This document shows, in pieces, positions 1 through 7,464 of a stretch of DNA of 64,000 bases; the stretch's first letter is position 1; each line of letters begins with the position of its first letter. The translations under genes were made by a program, and so were the position numbers. Source of the DNA: Frateuria_A yonginensis (lineage in GTDB: Bacteria > Pseudomonadota > Gammaproteobacteria > Xanthomonadales > Rhodanobacteraceae); the NCBI RefSeq assembly GCF_037137055.1, contig NZ_JBBBNY010000005.1:62001-126000 (forward strand), written 5' to 3'. Under the pieces are notes generated by a model that was not told the origin of the DNA, ran no database searches, and saw nothing but the letters and a program-made list of their open reading frames with translations.

Positions 1-789
1 GCGTTCCAGATCGAGCACGAGAACGAGATCCTCAAGCCTGGCGTCGCCTTCCCGCTGGTGCAGAAGCTGCTGGGCCTGAACCGTCTCGCGGGCGACGTGC
101 CGCCGGTGGAGGTGATCCTGCTCTCGCGCAATTCCGGCGACACCGGCCTGCGCATCTTCAACGCGATCCAGCACTACGGCCTGGAGATCAGCCGTGCCGC
201 CTTCACCAGCGGCGCGCCGACCTCCGACTACATCGCGCCGTTCAAGGCCGACCTGTTCCTCTCGGCCAATGCCGAGGACGTCGGCCGCGCGCTGGCCGCG
301 GGCGTGGCGGCGGCCACCATCCTGCCGTCCAGCGCCCCGCCGCGCGCCAGCGAGCAGTTGCGTATCGCCTTCGACGGCGATGCGGTGATCTTCGGCGACG
401 AAGGCGAGCGCGTCTCGCGCGAGGAAGGCCTGGACGCTTTCCACCGCAGCGAGGTCGAGCGGGCGCAGGAGCCGCTCTCGGTCGGTCCCTTCCGCGGCTT
501 CCTCACCGCGTTGCACCGCTTGCAGGCCGCTTTCCCGGCGGAGGATTCGCCGATCCGCACCGCCCTGGTCACCGCCCGCTCCGCGCCCGCGCACAAGCGG
601 GTGATCCTCACCCTGCGCCGCTGGGGCGTGCGCATCGACGAGGCGCTGTTCCTGGGCGGACGCGACAAGGGACCGTTCCTCGACGCCTTCGGCGCCGACA
701 TTTTCTTCGACGATTCGCCGGCCAACGTCGAGTCGGCGCGCAAGCACGTCGCCACGGGGCACGTGCCGCACGGGGTCAGCAACCGCTGA
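1..789 (+). CDS. 5'-nucleotidase (5'-end missing)
   Basis: The reading frame is open from base 1, so the true start lies outside the window; a GTG at 58 is internal. The visible 262 residues resemble the bacterial 5'-nucleotidase family PF06189, cytosolic enzymes that remove phosphate from nucleoside monophosphates. Signature stretches include LLSRNSGDTGLRIFNAIQ, the segment FKADLFLSANAEDV, and FDGDAVIFGDEGE. Near the C-terminus, FFDDSPANVESA is a haloacid dehalogenase-like acidic motif expected to bind metal. The protein ends cleanly at TGA 787-789. The family call is confident. Substrate preference cannot be read from sequence. Confidence 0.85.
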   Translation, partial: AFQIEHENEILKPGVAFPLVQKLLGLNRLAGDVPPVEVILLSRNSGDTGLRIFNAIQHYGLEISRAAFTSGAPTSDYIAPFKADLFLSANAEDVGRALAAGVAAATILPSSAPPRASEQLRIAFDGDAVIFGDEGERVSREEGLDAFHRSEVERAQEPLSVGPFRGFLTALHRLQAAFPAEDSPIRTALVTARSAPAHKRVILTLRRWGVRIDEALFLGGRDKGPFLDAFGADIFFDDSPANVESARKHVATGHVPHGVSNR

Positions 790-812
790 CGCCCGTGCCC
801 GGGTGCTAGGCT
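785..812 (+). promoter_or_regulatory. Putative promoter of the DUF1003 gene
   Basis: A TAGGCT -10 box at 807-812 lies 16 bp after a CTGACG -35-like hexamer at 785-790, which overlaps the stop codon of the upstream nucleotidase gene. A start point near 819 would give a leader of about 20 nt before the GTG at 840. Weak match, from inspection only. Confidence 0.35.
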
Positions 813-839
813 GCGGTGGGCAACGCGGAGGGGACGACG

Positions 840-1538
840 GTGGTCAGGCACACGATGGGCACCTGCGCCGTCTGCGGCAAGCCCTTTCCGGCACGGGAAC
901 TGGTACCCGGCGAACTGGTGCGTCCGGAGGTCGCCGCGGAGCTGACCAAGCTGGCGCCGGCCTGGCGCCCGGCGCAGCCGGTCTGCCGCGCGGATCTGGC
1001 CAAGGCCAGGGCGGCCTACGTGCACGATCTGCTCGAGTCGGAGAAGGGCGAGCTCAGTTCGCTGGAGAACGACGTGCTGCGCAGCCTGCGCGAGCACGAG
1101 TTGGTATCGACCGATATCGAGCGGGAGTTCGATCGCCAGTGGAGCTTCGGCGAGCGGCTGGCCGATCGCATCGCGGCTTTCGGCGGCAGCTGGACGTTCC
1201 TGGCCTGCTTCGGGCTGTTCCTGCTCGCCTGGGTGGGCATGAACTCGTTCGTGCTCTGGCGCCACCCGCCGGATCCGTACCCCTACATCTTCCTCAACCT
1301 GCTGCTTTCGTGCCTGGCCGCCATCCAGGCGCCGGTGATCATGATGAGCCAGAACCGGCAGGAGGCGAAGGACCGCCTGCGCTCGCAGCACGACTACAAG
1401 ATCAACCTGAAAGCCGAGTTGGAGATCCGCCACCTGCACGAGAAGGTCGACCACCTGTTGTCGCACCAGTGGGAGCGGCTGGTGCGGATCCAGGAACTGC
1501 AGGTAGAGCTGCTGTCCGACCTGGGGCGGCGCCGATAG
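840..1538 (+). CDS. DUF1003 domain membrane protein
   Basis: A 232-residue protein of the DUF1003 family (PF06210), whose function is unknown. The N-terminus carries a CxxC pair (CAVCGKPF), likely a small metal site. A helical stretch follows, then two closely spaced hydrophobic segments (about residues 118-140 and 147-165), as in the family. After IMMSQNRQEAKDR there is a charged helical tail with LHEKVDHLLSHQWERL. The GTG at 840 is preferred because GGAGGGG lies six bases upstream; GTG 816 and ATG 855 are in-frame alternatives. Its neighbours give no pathway clue. Confidence 0.85.
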   Translation: MVRHTMGTCAVCGKPFPARELVPGELVRPEVAAELTKLAPAWRPAQPVCRADLAKARAAYVHDLLESEKGELSSLENDVLRSLREHELVSTDIEREFDRQWSFGERLADRIAAFGGSWTFLACFGLFLLAWVGMNSFVLWRHPPDPYPYIFLNLLLSCLAAIQAPVIMMSQNRQEAKDRLRSQHDYKINLKAELEIRHLHEKVDHLLSHQWERLVRIQELQVELLSDLGRRR

Positions 1539-1551
1539 CGCGGTCCCGGCC

Positions 1552-2430
1552 TCACGGCACCAGCCGGGCCCGCCGCCACCAGGCGGTCACTTGCTCCTCG
1601 CGCACCAGCGTGAACAGGCCGGCGCCCAGGATCATCGCGATGCCGACCAGCATCGGCCAGTCCAGCGTATCGCCGAACAGCCAGTAGCCGAAGCCGATCG
1701 CCCACAGCATCTGGCTGTACTGGGTCGGCGCAACGCGATTGGCGGGAGCGTTCTGGGTGGCGAGCATCAGCAGCACGCCGGCCAGTGCGGCGAGCAGGCC
1801 GTAGCCGGCGAGCAGCCACCACTGCTGCAGCGTCGGCCAGGCAAAGGAGGGCAGCATCAGCGCGCCGCCGACCACCAGCGGACCGATCACGCCGGCGCCG
1901 TACAGGCTGACGCGCTTCTCGTGCGCGCCGGCCAGGCGCAGCGCCACGACCGACACCGCCCCCGCCATGCCGCAGGCGATCGCGGCGAAGTGGCCCAGGC
2001 CCAGGTGGCGGAAGCCCGGCCGCAGTACCACCAGCACGCCGACGAAGCCGGCGACGACCGCCGACCAGCGCCGCCAGCCCACGTGTTCCTTGAGGAACAG
2101 CACCGACAGCACCGTCACGAAGATCGGCATCAGGAAGATCAGTGCGAAGGTCTCGGCCATCGGCAGGTGGGTGAAGGCGACGACCGCCGACAGGTTGCTG
2201 GCCGCGCCCGTCACGGCGCGGATCCACCACAGCGACGGCCGCCTGGCCCTGAAGACCTCGTGCCAGCGGTCGCCCGGCTTGCGGATGAAGGGAATCGCCG
2301 CCAGCCCCAGCACCGCGCCGAAGAACACCGCCTCGTAGGCCGGCAGCGAGCCGTGCAGCGATTTGACGAAGGCGTCGCTGATCGCATAGGCCGCATAGCA
2401 GGCGAAGCCGAGCAATACACCCTTGAGCAT
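1552..2430 (-). CDS. EamA/DMT-family transporter
   Basis: A 292-residue integral membrane protein with about ten predicted transmembrane helices arranged as two EamA repeats, the drug/metabolite transporter fold. It begins MLKGVLLGFACYAAYAISDAF. The first repeat ends around VLVVLRPGF and the second around ILGAGLFTLVREE. The start is set by GGGAG seven bases upstream of the ATG at 2430; longer upstream frames lack such support. It is convergent with the DUF1003 gene and divergent from the acyl-CoA dehydrogenase gene. Members export metabolites or amino acids; the substrate here is unknown. Confidence 0.88.
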   Translation of the reverse strand: MLKGVLLGFACYAAYAISDAFVKSLHGSLPAYEAVFFGAVLGLAAIPFIRKPGDRWHEVFRARRPSLWWIRAVTGAASNLSAVVAFTHLPMAETFALIFLMPIFVTVLSVLFLKEHVGWRRWSAVVAGFVGVLVVLRPGFRHLGLGHFAAIACGMAGAVSVVALRLAGAHEKRVSLYGAGVIGPLVVGGALMLPSFAWPTLQQWWLLAGYGLLAALAGVLLMLATQNAPANRVAPTQYSQMLWAIGFGYWLFGDTLDWPMLVGIAMILGAGLFTLVREEQVTAWWRRARLVP

Positions 2431-2503
2431 GTGTTCTCCCGGGAAGGCGTCGCAGGGTTGGGGCGGGCCCGGCCGATTCAAGCTCGGCCCGGGCGGGCCG
2501 GCA

Positions 2504-2532
2504 TGACCGTGCCCCGCCGGCAGCGCTAGAAT
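2504..2532 (+). promoter_or_regulatory. Putative promoter of glutaryl-CoA dehydrogenase gene
   Basis: TAGAAT at 2527-2532 is a near-consensus -10 box, 17 bp downstream of TGACCG at 2504-2509. The ATG at 2531 lies inside this -10 box, which argues that translation starts at 2564 instead. Confidence 0.45.
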
Positions 2533-2563
2533 GCCGGGCTTGTCCCTCCCTACGGAACTTCGC

Positions 2564-3733
2564 ATGGCCGCCCGTCTCGACCCGCTCGACCTGTACGACG
2601 TCCGCTCGCTGCTCACCGACGAGGAGCGCATGGTGCAGGACACCGTCGGCCGTTTCGTCGACGAGAAGGTGCTGCCGATCATCGGCGACTGCTTCGACCA
2701 GGGCCGGTTCCCGAAGGAGCTGATCCCCGAGATCGCGAACCTCGGCCTGCTCGGCGCGACGATTCCGGAAAAGTACGGCTGTGCCGGTATGAACGGCGTG
2801 AGCTACGGCCTGATCTGCCAGGAGCTGGAACGCGGTGACTCGGGCCTGCGCAGCTTCGCCTCGGTGCAAAGCTCGCTGTGCATGTACCCGATCTACGCCT
2901 ACGGCAGCGAGGAGCAGAAGCTGCACTACCTGCCCAAGATGGCGGCAGGCGAGATCATCGGCTGCTTCGGCCTGACCGAGCCGCACGGCGGCTCCGACCC
3001 GGCCAACATGAAGACCAACGCCCGGAAGGACGGCGGCGACTGGGTGCTCAACGGCGCCAAGATGTGGATCACCAACGGCAACATGGCGCACATCGCGATC
3101 GTCTGGGCGCAGACCGAGGACGGCATCCAGGGCTTCATCGTGCCGACCGACAGCAGGGGCTTCGCCGCGCAGGAGGTGCACAAGAAGATGAGCCTGCGCG
3201 CCTCGGTCACCTCCGCGCTGTTCTTCGACAACGTGCGCGTGCCCGAAGCCAACCGCCTGCCCAACGTGAAGGGCCTGAAGGGGCCGCTGGGCTGCCTCAC
3301 CCAGGCCCGCTACGGGATCACCTGGGGCCCGATCGGCGCGGCGCAGGCGTGCCTGAAGGAAGTGCTCGACTACACCCAGGAACGGATCCTGTTCGGCCGC
3401 CCGCTGGCCGCCAACCAGGCGATCCAGCTGAAGATGGCCGACATGGCCCGGCGCATCACCGCGGCGCAGCTGCTCTCGCTGCAGCTGGGCCGGTTGAAGG
3501 ACGCCGGCGCCATGCAGCCGACGCAGGTCTCGCTGGCCAAGTGGAACAACGTGCGCATGGCGCTGGACATCGCCCGCGAGTGCCGCGACATCCTGGGCGG
3601 CGCCGGGATCACCACCGAGCATGCGGCGATCCGCCATGCGCTGAACCTCGAATCGGTGATCACCTACGAGGGCACCGAGACGGTGCACCAGCTGGTGGTC
3701 GGGCGCGAGCTGACCGGCATCAACGCGTTCTGA
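2564..3733 (+). CDS. gcdH: Glutaryl-CoA dehydrogenase (acyl-CoA dehydrogenase family)
   Basis: A 389-residue flavoenzyme that oxidises and decarboxylates glutaryl-CoA to crotonyl-CoA in lysine/tryptophan breakdown. Family landmarks in order: an N-terminal helical domain, the FAD/substrate segment CFGLTEPHGGSDPANMKT, KMWITNG, the ARYGITWGPIGAAQACL helix typical of glutaryl-CoA dehydrogenases, GGAGITTEH, and TYEGTETVHQLVVGRELTG, which places the catalytic base at about Glu369. I chose the ATG at 2564 because the in-frame ATG at 2531 overlaps the likely -10 box. It is an isolated gene; no electron-transfer flavoprotein genes are adjacent. The length fits the family. Confidence 0.92.
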   Translation: MAARLDPLDLYDVRSLLTDEERMVQDTVGRFVDEKVLPIIGDCFDQGRFPKELIPEIANLGLLGATIPEKYGCAGMNGVSYGLICQELERGDSGLRSFASVQSSLCMYPIYAYGSEEQKLHYLPKMAAGEIIGCFGLTEPHGGSDPANMKTNARKDGGDWVLNGAKMWITNGNMAHIAIVWAQTEDGIQGFIVPTDSRGFAAQEVHKKMSLRASVTSALFFDNVRVPEANRLPNVKGLKGPLGCLTQARYGITWGPIGAAQACLKEVLDYTQERILFGRPLAANQAIQLKMADMARRITAAQLLSLQLGRLKDAGAMQPTQVSLAKWNNVRMALDIARECRDILGGAGITTEHAAIRHALNLESVITYEGTETVHQLVVGRELTGINAF

Positions 3734-3737
3734 TGTT

Positions 3738-3786
3738 CCTTCTCCCGCCGGGAGAAGGTGGCGTGAAGCGACGGATGAGGGTTCGG
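3738..3786. repeat. Intergenic palindrome of the CCTTCTCCC/GGGAGAAGG type
   Basis: Immediately after the gcdH stop lies a perfect palindrome, 3738-3758 (arms CCTTCTCCCG and CGGGAGAAGG). It is followed by a tail reading GCGTGAAGCGACGGATGAGG. The layout resembles a dispersed intergenic repeat I associate with Xanthomonadales. The hairpin could also act as a transcription terminator for gcdH. A degenerate relative of the tail occurs at 26704-26740. Confidence 0.55.
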
Positions 3787-3871
3787 CCGTAGCGCAAGGG
3801 CAAGACTTGCGGCAGGCCTCAGGCCCTCGATCCAGCTCTCTCCCGATGGGGGCTTTCAGAGGAGCCAGGCC

Positions 3872-4426
3872 TTGCACGTTCCGGATATCCGCATCGAAAC
3901 CGACCGCCTGATCCTGCGCCCGCCGCGAATCGAGGACTTCGATGCCTACGCGGCGAACATGGCCGACCTGGAGGCCGCCCGCTTCATCGGCGGGCAGCAG
4001 CCGCGCGCAGTGGCGTGGCGCGGCTTCCTGTCCTCGGCGGGCGCCTGGATGATCCAGGGTTTCTCCATGTTCTCGGTGATCGAGAAGGCCAGCGGCCAGT
4101 GGGTCGGCCGGCTCGGCCCCTGGTTTCCGGACGGTTGGCCCGGTACCGAGGTCGGCTGGGGCCTGGCGCGCGCCGCCTGGGGCAAGGGCTATGCGTTGGA
4201 AGGCGCCACCGCCGCGATCGACTGGGCGTTCGACAACCTGGGCTGGGACGAGGTCATTCACTCGATCCACCCGGACAACACACCCTCGCAGGCGCTGGCC
4301 AGGCGCCTCGGCTCCACCTGCCGCGGCCCGGGCAAGCTGCCGGCGCCCTACGAGGACTCGCCTACCGAGATCTGGGCCCAGACCCGCGAGCAGTGGCGGG
4401 CGCGCCGGAAGGCAGGGGCAGCATGA
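3872..4426 (+). CDS. GNAT family N-acetyltransferase (RimJ/RimL-like)
   Basis: A 184-residue protein starting at TTG 3872, with AGAGGAG seven bases upstream as ribosome site. The N-terminus RIETDRLILRPPRIEDFDAY is typical of the RimJ/RimL branch of acetyl-CoA-dependent N-acetyltransferases. The central segment EVGWGLARAAWGKGYALEGA contains the acetyl-CoA-binding loop (Q/RxxGxG/A-like). HSIHPDNTPSQALARRLG is the usual C-terminal strand-helix region. It overlaps the following GST gene by four bases (ATGA), so the two are co-translated. The acetylated substrate is unknown. Confidence 0.88.
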   Translation: MHVPDIRIETDRLILRPPRIEDFDAYAANMADLEAARFIGGQQPRAVAWRGFLSSAGAWMIQGFSMFSVIEKASGQWVGRLGPWFPDGWPGTEVGWGLARAAWGKGYALEGATAAIDWAFDNLGWDEVIHSIHPDNTPSQALARRLGSTCRGPGKLPAPYEDSPTEIWAQTREQWRARRKAGAA

Positions 4427-5031
4427 TCACGATCTACGGCATGCGCGCTTCGGGCAACTGCTACAAGCTGCAGTTGCTGCTCGACCAGCTCGGTCGCGAC
4501 TACCGCTGGGTCGAGGTCGACAGCGCGCACGGCGCCACGCGTACGCCCCAGTTCCTGGCCATGAACCCCAACGGCAAGGTACCGCTGCTGGAACTGGAGG
4601 ACGGCCGCCGCCTGGCCGAGTCCGACGCCATCCTCTGCTTTCTCGCCGAGGGCACGCCGTTCTGGCCGGACGATGCCTGGCTGCGCGCGCAGACGCTGCA
4701 GTGGCTGTTCTTCGAGCAGTACAGCCACGAGCCCTGCATCGCGGTGGCGCGCTTCATCCGCGGCTGGCTGCCGCCGGAACACCCGCGCCAGGCCGACGTG
4801 CCGGCGCTGATCGAGCGCGGCAAGGGCGTGCTTGCGGTAATGGAGCAGCATCTCGCCGGGCGCGAGTGGTTCGTCGGCGAGCGCTACGGGTTGGCCGACA
4901 TCGCGCTGTACGCCTACACGCACTGCGCGGGCGAGGGCGGCTTCGATCTGGCCGGCTACCCCAACATCCTGGCCTGGCTGGAGCGCGTGCGCACCCAGCC
5001 CGGCCACTCCCCGATGCTGCATTCCCGGTAG
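4423..5031 (+). CDS. Glutathione S-transferase family protein
   Basis: A 202-residue two-domain GST. The N-terminal thioredoxin-like domain begins MITIYGMRASGNCYKLQLLL, where Ser/Cys residues in SGNCYK are the likely glutathione-activating site. NPNGKVPLLELEDG contains the conserved cis-Pro, and LAESDAILCFLA supplies the gamma-glutamyl contact. The C-terminal helical domain holds the N-capping motif region YGLADIALYAYTH. ATG 4423 overlaps the stop of the upstream GNAT gene. The stop codon TAG (5029-5031) is formed by the first bases of a REP palindrome. A role in detoxification or stress is presumed; no substrate can be assigned. Confidence 0.92.
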   Translation: MITIYGMRASGNCYKLQLLLDQLGRDYRWVEVDSAHGATRTPQFLAMNPNGKVPLLELEDGRRLAESDAILCFLAEGTPFWPDDAWLRAQTLQWLFFEQYSHEPCIAVARFIRGWLPPEHPRQADVPALIERGKGVLAVMEQHLAGREWFVGERYGLADIALYAYTHCAGEGGFDLAGYPNILAWLERVRTQPGHSPMLHSR

Positions 5032-5109
5032 GGGCGAGCGTGCTCGCGACGCTTCTGCTCTGGTGGAAGCATCGGAGCCCAAGCGCACCGCGAGCAAGCT
5101 CGCTCCTAC
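5029..5109. repeat. REP doublet (REPIN-like)
   Basis: Two copies of a short REP palindrome face each other: the left arm at 5029-5052 (TAGGGGCGAGCGTGCTCGCG) and the right arm at 5088-5109 (CGCGAGCAAGCTCGCTCCTA). They enclose about 35 bp. The left arm supplies the TAG stop of the GST gene, and the right arm runs into a TACAAT -10-like box (5107-5112). The same sequence family recurs in four other intergenic regions of this window. Such elements depend on a RAYT transposase, which is not encoded here. Confidence 0.8.
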
Positions 5110-5137
5110 AATCAACGGGTTCCTACAACCTTCATCG

Positions 5138-7414
5138 ATGCCTTCCATGTCCCTGCCATTCCCGATCACCGCCCGCCACAAGGGCTTCAATCGTGCCGAG
5201 ATCGTCGACCAGAACTTCAGCGAGTTCGTGAAGCTGTGGGAGGGCGAGGTCCGTAGCGCGCCGCGCGACGACGGGCCGGTGCTTCCGGGCAGTGCGCTCG
5301 ATGCGCAGGGCTTTCGCGAACTGCTCGAGTCGCAGCTGATCAGCCGCCATCTCGACCTCATGGCGCGCGTGCTGCGTGTACAGAACAAGGTGTTCTACAC
5401 GATCGGGTCCTCCGGACACGAGGGCAACGCGATGGTGGCGCGGCTGACCCGCCACACCGACCCCGCCTTCCTGCATTACCGTTCCGGCGGCTTCATGGCC
5501 GAACGTTTCCGCAAGCTTCCCGGGATGGACCCGGTGATGGATTCGGCGCTTTCCTTCGCCGCCAGCAAGGAAGACCCGGCCTCGGGCGGGCGCCACAAGG
5601 TGTGGGGCTCCAAGCCGCTGTGGGTGCTGCCGCAGACCTCGACCATCGCCTCGCACCTGCCCAAGGCGCTGGGCACGGCGATCGCCATCGACCACGCGCG
5701 CCGCATCGGCCATGCCCTGCCGGTGCCGGAGGACTCGATCGTCGTCTGCTCCTTCGGCGACGCCTCGTCCAACCATGCCACCGCGCAGACCGCCTTCAAC
5801 GCCGCGGGGTGGACCGCTTACCAGAAGCTTCCCGCGCCGGTCCTGTTCGTGTGCGAGGACAACGGCATCGGCATCTCCGTGAAAACCCCGGCCGGCTGGG
5901 TGGCGAACAACTTCCGCCACCGCGCCGACCTCGATTACTTCTTCGCCGACGGCCTGGATCTGGCCGAAGGCTACGCGCAGGTGCAGCGCGCCGTGGAGCA
6001 TTGTCGCCACACCCGCCGCCCGACCTTCCTGCACCTGAAGACCACGCGCGTGATGGGCCACGCCGGCACCGACTTCGAGATCGAGTGGCGCAGCATCGAG
6101 GAACTGTGTGCGGTGGAGGCGAGCGATCCGCTGCTGCGCTCGGCCGCGATCGCGCTGGAGTCGGGCCTGTACACCAGGGACCAGCTGCTCGGCCTCTACG
6201 AGGCGACCCGCAAGCGCTGCTTCGCCGCTGCCGAGGAGGCCGACCGCCGGCCCAAGCTGGAGCGCCTCGAGGACGTGATGGCGCCGCTGGCGCCGTACAC
6301 CCCGGACAAGGTCAAGGCCGAGGCCGAACGCGCCGACTACGCCGACGCGCGCGTGAAGGCCTTCGGCGGCGAGGACAAGCTGCCCGAGAGGCAGCCGCCC
6401 CGCCACCTGGCCATCCAGATCGGCCAGGCGCTGCACGACGTGATGGCGAAGTACCCCGAATCGCTGCTGTTCGGCGAGGACGTGGCACAGAAGGGCGGCG
6501 TCTACACCGTCACCAAGGGCCTGTACAAGACCTTCAAGGGCGCGCGCGTGTTCAACACGCTACTGGACGAGACGATCATCCTCGGCCTGGCCCAAGGCTA
6601 CGCCAACATGGGCATGCTGCCGATCCCGGAGATCCAGTACCTGGCCTACTTCCACAACGCCGGCGACCAGATCCGCGGCGAGGCGGCGAGCCTGCAGTTC
6701 TTCTCCAACGACCAGTACCGCAACCCGCTGGTCATGCGCATCGCCTCGCTGGGCTACCAGCGCGGTTTCGGCGGCCACTTCCACAACGACAACTCGATCA
6801 CCGCGTTGCGCGACATCCCCGGGCTGGTGGTCGGCTGCCCCAGCCGCGGCGACGATGCCGCCACCATGCTGCGCACGCTGACCGCGCTGGCGAAGGTGGA
6901 CGGGCGCGTCTGCGCCTTCCTCGAGCCGATCGCGCTGTACATGACCAAGGATCTCTACGAGCCCGGCGACGGCCAGTGGCAGTTCGCCTATCCGCCGCCG
7001 GGCGAGGCGATGCCGCTGGGCGAGGGCCGGGTCTACGGCGAGGACGCGAACGACCTGGTGGTCTTCACCTTCGGCAACGGCGTGCCGATGGCGTTGCGCG
7101 CCGCCCGCACGATCCAGGCGGAGCTCGGCTGGAGGGTGCGCGTGGTCGACCTGCGCTGGCTGGTACCGCTCAACGACGCCTTCATCGCCCGGCAGGCCCG
7201 CAGCGCCAGGCGCATCCTGGTGCTGGACGAAGGCCGCAAGAGCGCGGGCGTGGGCGAGGGCGTGATCACCGCGATCGTCGAGGCGGGCCTGGGCGCCACA
7301 CCGCTGGAGCGCGTGGTGGGCGCCGATACCTTCACGCCGCTGGCCGGAGCGGCCTTCCTGGTGTTGCCGGGCGAGGCCGACGTGGTCGCCGCGGCGCGCC
7401 GCCTGGCCGGGTAG
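5138..7414 (+). CDS. Fused E1 alpha-beta 2-oxoacid dehydrogenase (TPP-dependent)
   Basis: A 758-residue protein joining both E1 subunits of a branched-chain-type 2-oxoacid dehydrogenase in one chain. The alpha half (about 55-400) has the thiamine diphosphate motif from GDASSN (207-212) to the Asn of CEDN (242). The beta half (from about 415) starts PPRHLAIQIGQALHD. It carries LFGEDVAQKGGV, with the Glu expected to activate TPP, and then a transketolase C-terminal domain with LRWLVPLNDAF. E1 decarboxylates the oxoacid and passes the acyl group to E2 lipoate, but no E2 or E3 gene is nearby. ATG 5138 is the likely start (5147 also possible); no clear Shine-Dalgarno is visible. Exact substrate uncertain. 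Confidence 0.88.
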   Translation: MPSMSLPFPITARHKGFNRAEIVDQNFSEFVKLWEGEVRSAPRDDGPVLPGSALDAQGFRELLESQLISRHLDLMARVLRVQNKVFYTIGSSGHEGNAMVARLTRHTDPAFLHYRSGGFMAERFRKLPGMDPVMDSALSFAASKEDPASGGRHKVWGSKPLWVLPQTSTIASHLPKALGTAIAIDHARRIGHALPVPEDSIVVCSFGDASSNHATAQTAFNAAGWTAYQKLPAPVLFVCEDNGIGISVKTPAGWVANNFRHRADLDYFFADGLDLAEGYAQVQRAVEHCRHTRRPTFLHLKTTRVMGHAGTDFEIEWRSIEELCAVEASDPLLRSAAIALESGLYTRDQLLGLYEATRKRCFAAAEEADRRPKLERLEDVMAPLAPYTPDKVKAEAERADYADARVKAFGGEDKLPERQPPRHLAIQIGQALHDVMAKYPESLLFGEDVAQKGGVYTVTKGLYKTFKGARVFNTLLDETIILGLAQGYANMGMLPIPEIQYLAYFHNAGDQIRGEAASLQFFSNDQYRNPLVMRIASLGYQRGFGGHFHNDNSITALRDIPGLVVGCPSRGDDAATMLRTLTALAKVDGRVCAFLEPIALYMTKDLYEPGDGQWQFAYPPPGEAMPLGEGRVYGEDANDLVVFTFGNGVPMALRAARTIQAELGWRVRVVDLRWLVPLNDAFIARQARSARRILVLDEGRKSAGVGEGVITAIVEAGLGATPLERVVGADTFTPLAGAAFLVLPGEADVVAAARRLAG

Positions 7415-7464
7415 GCGCGCGCCACCCGGCAGGTCCTCGGCGGGCCTCCCGGTTTGCCGGCGCT

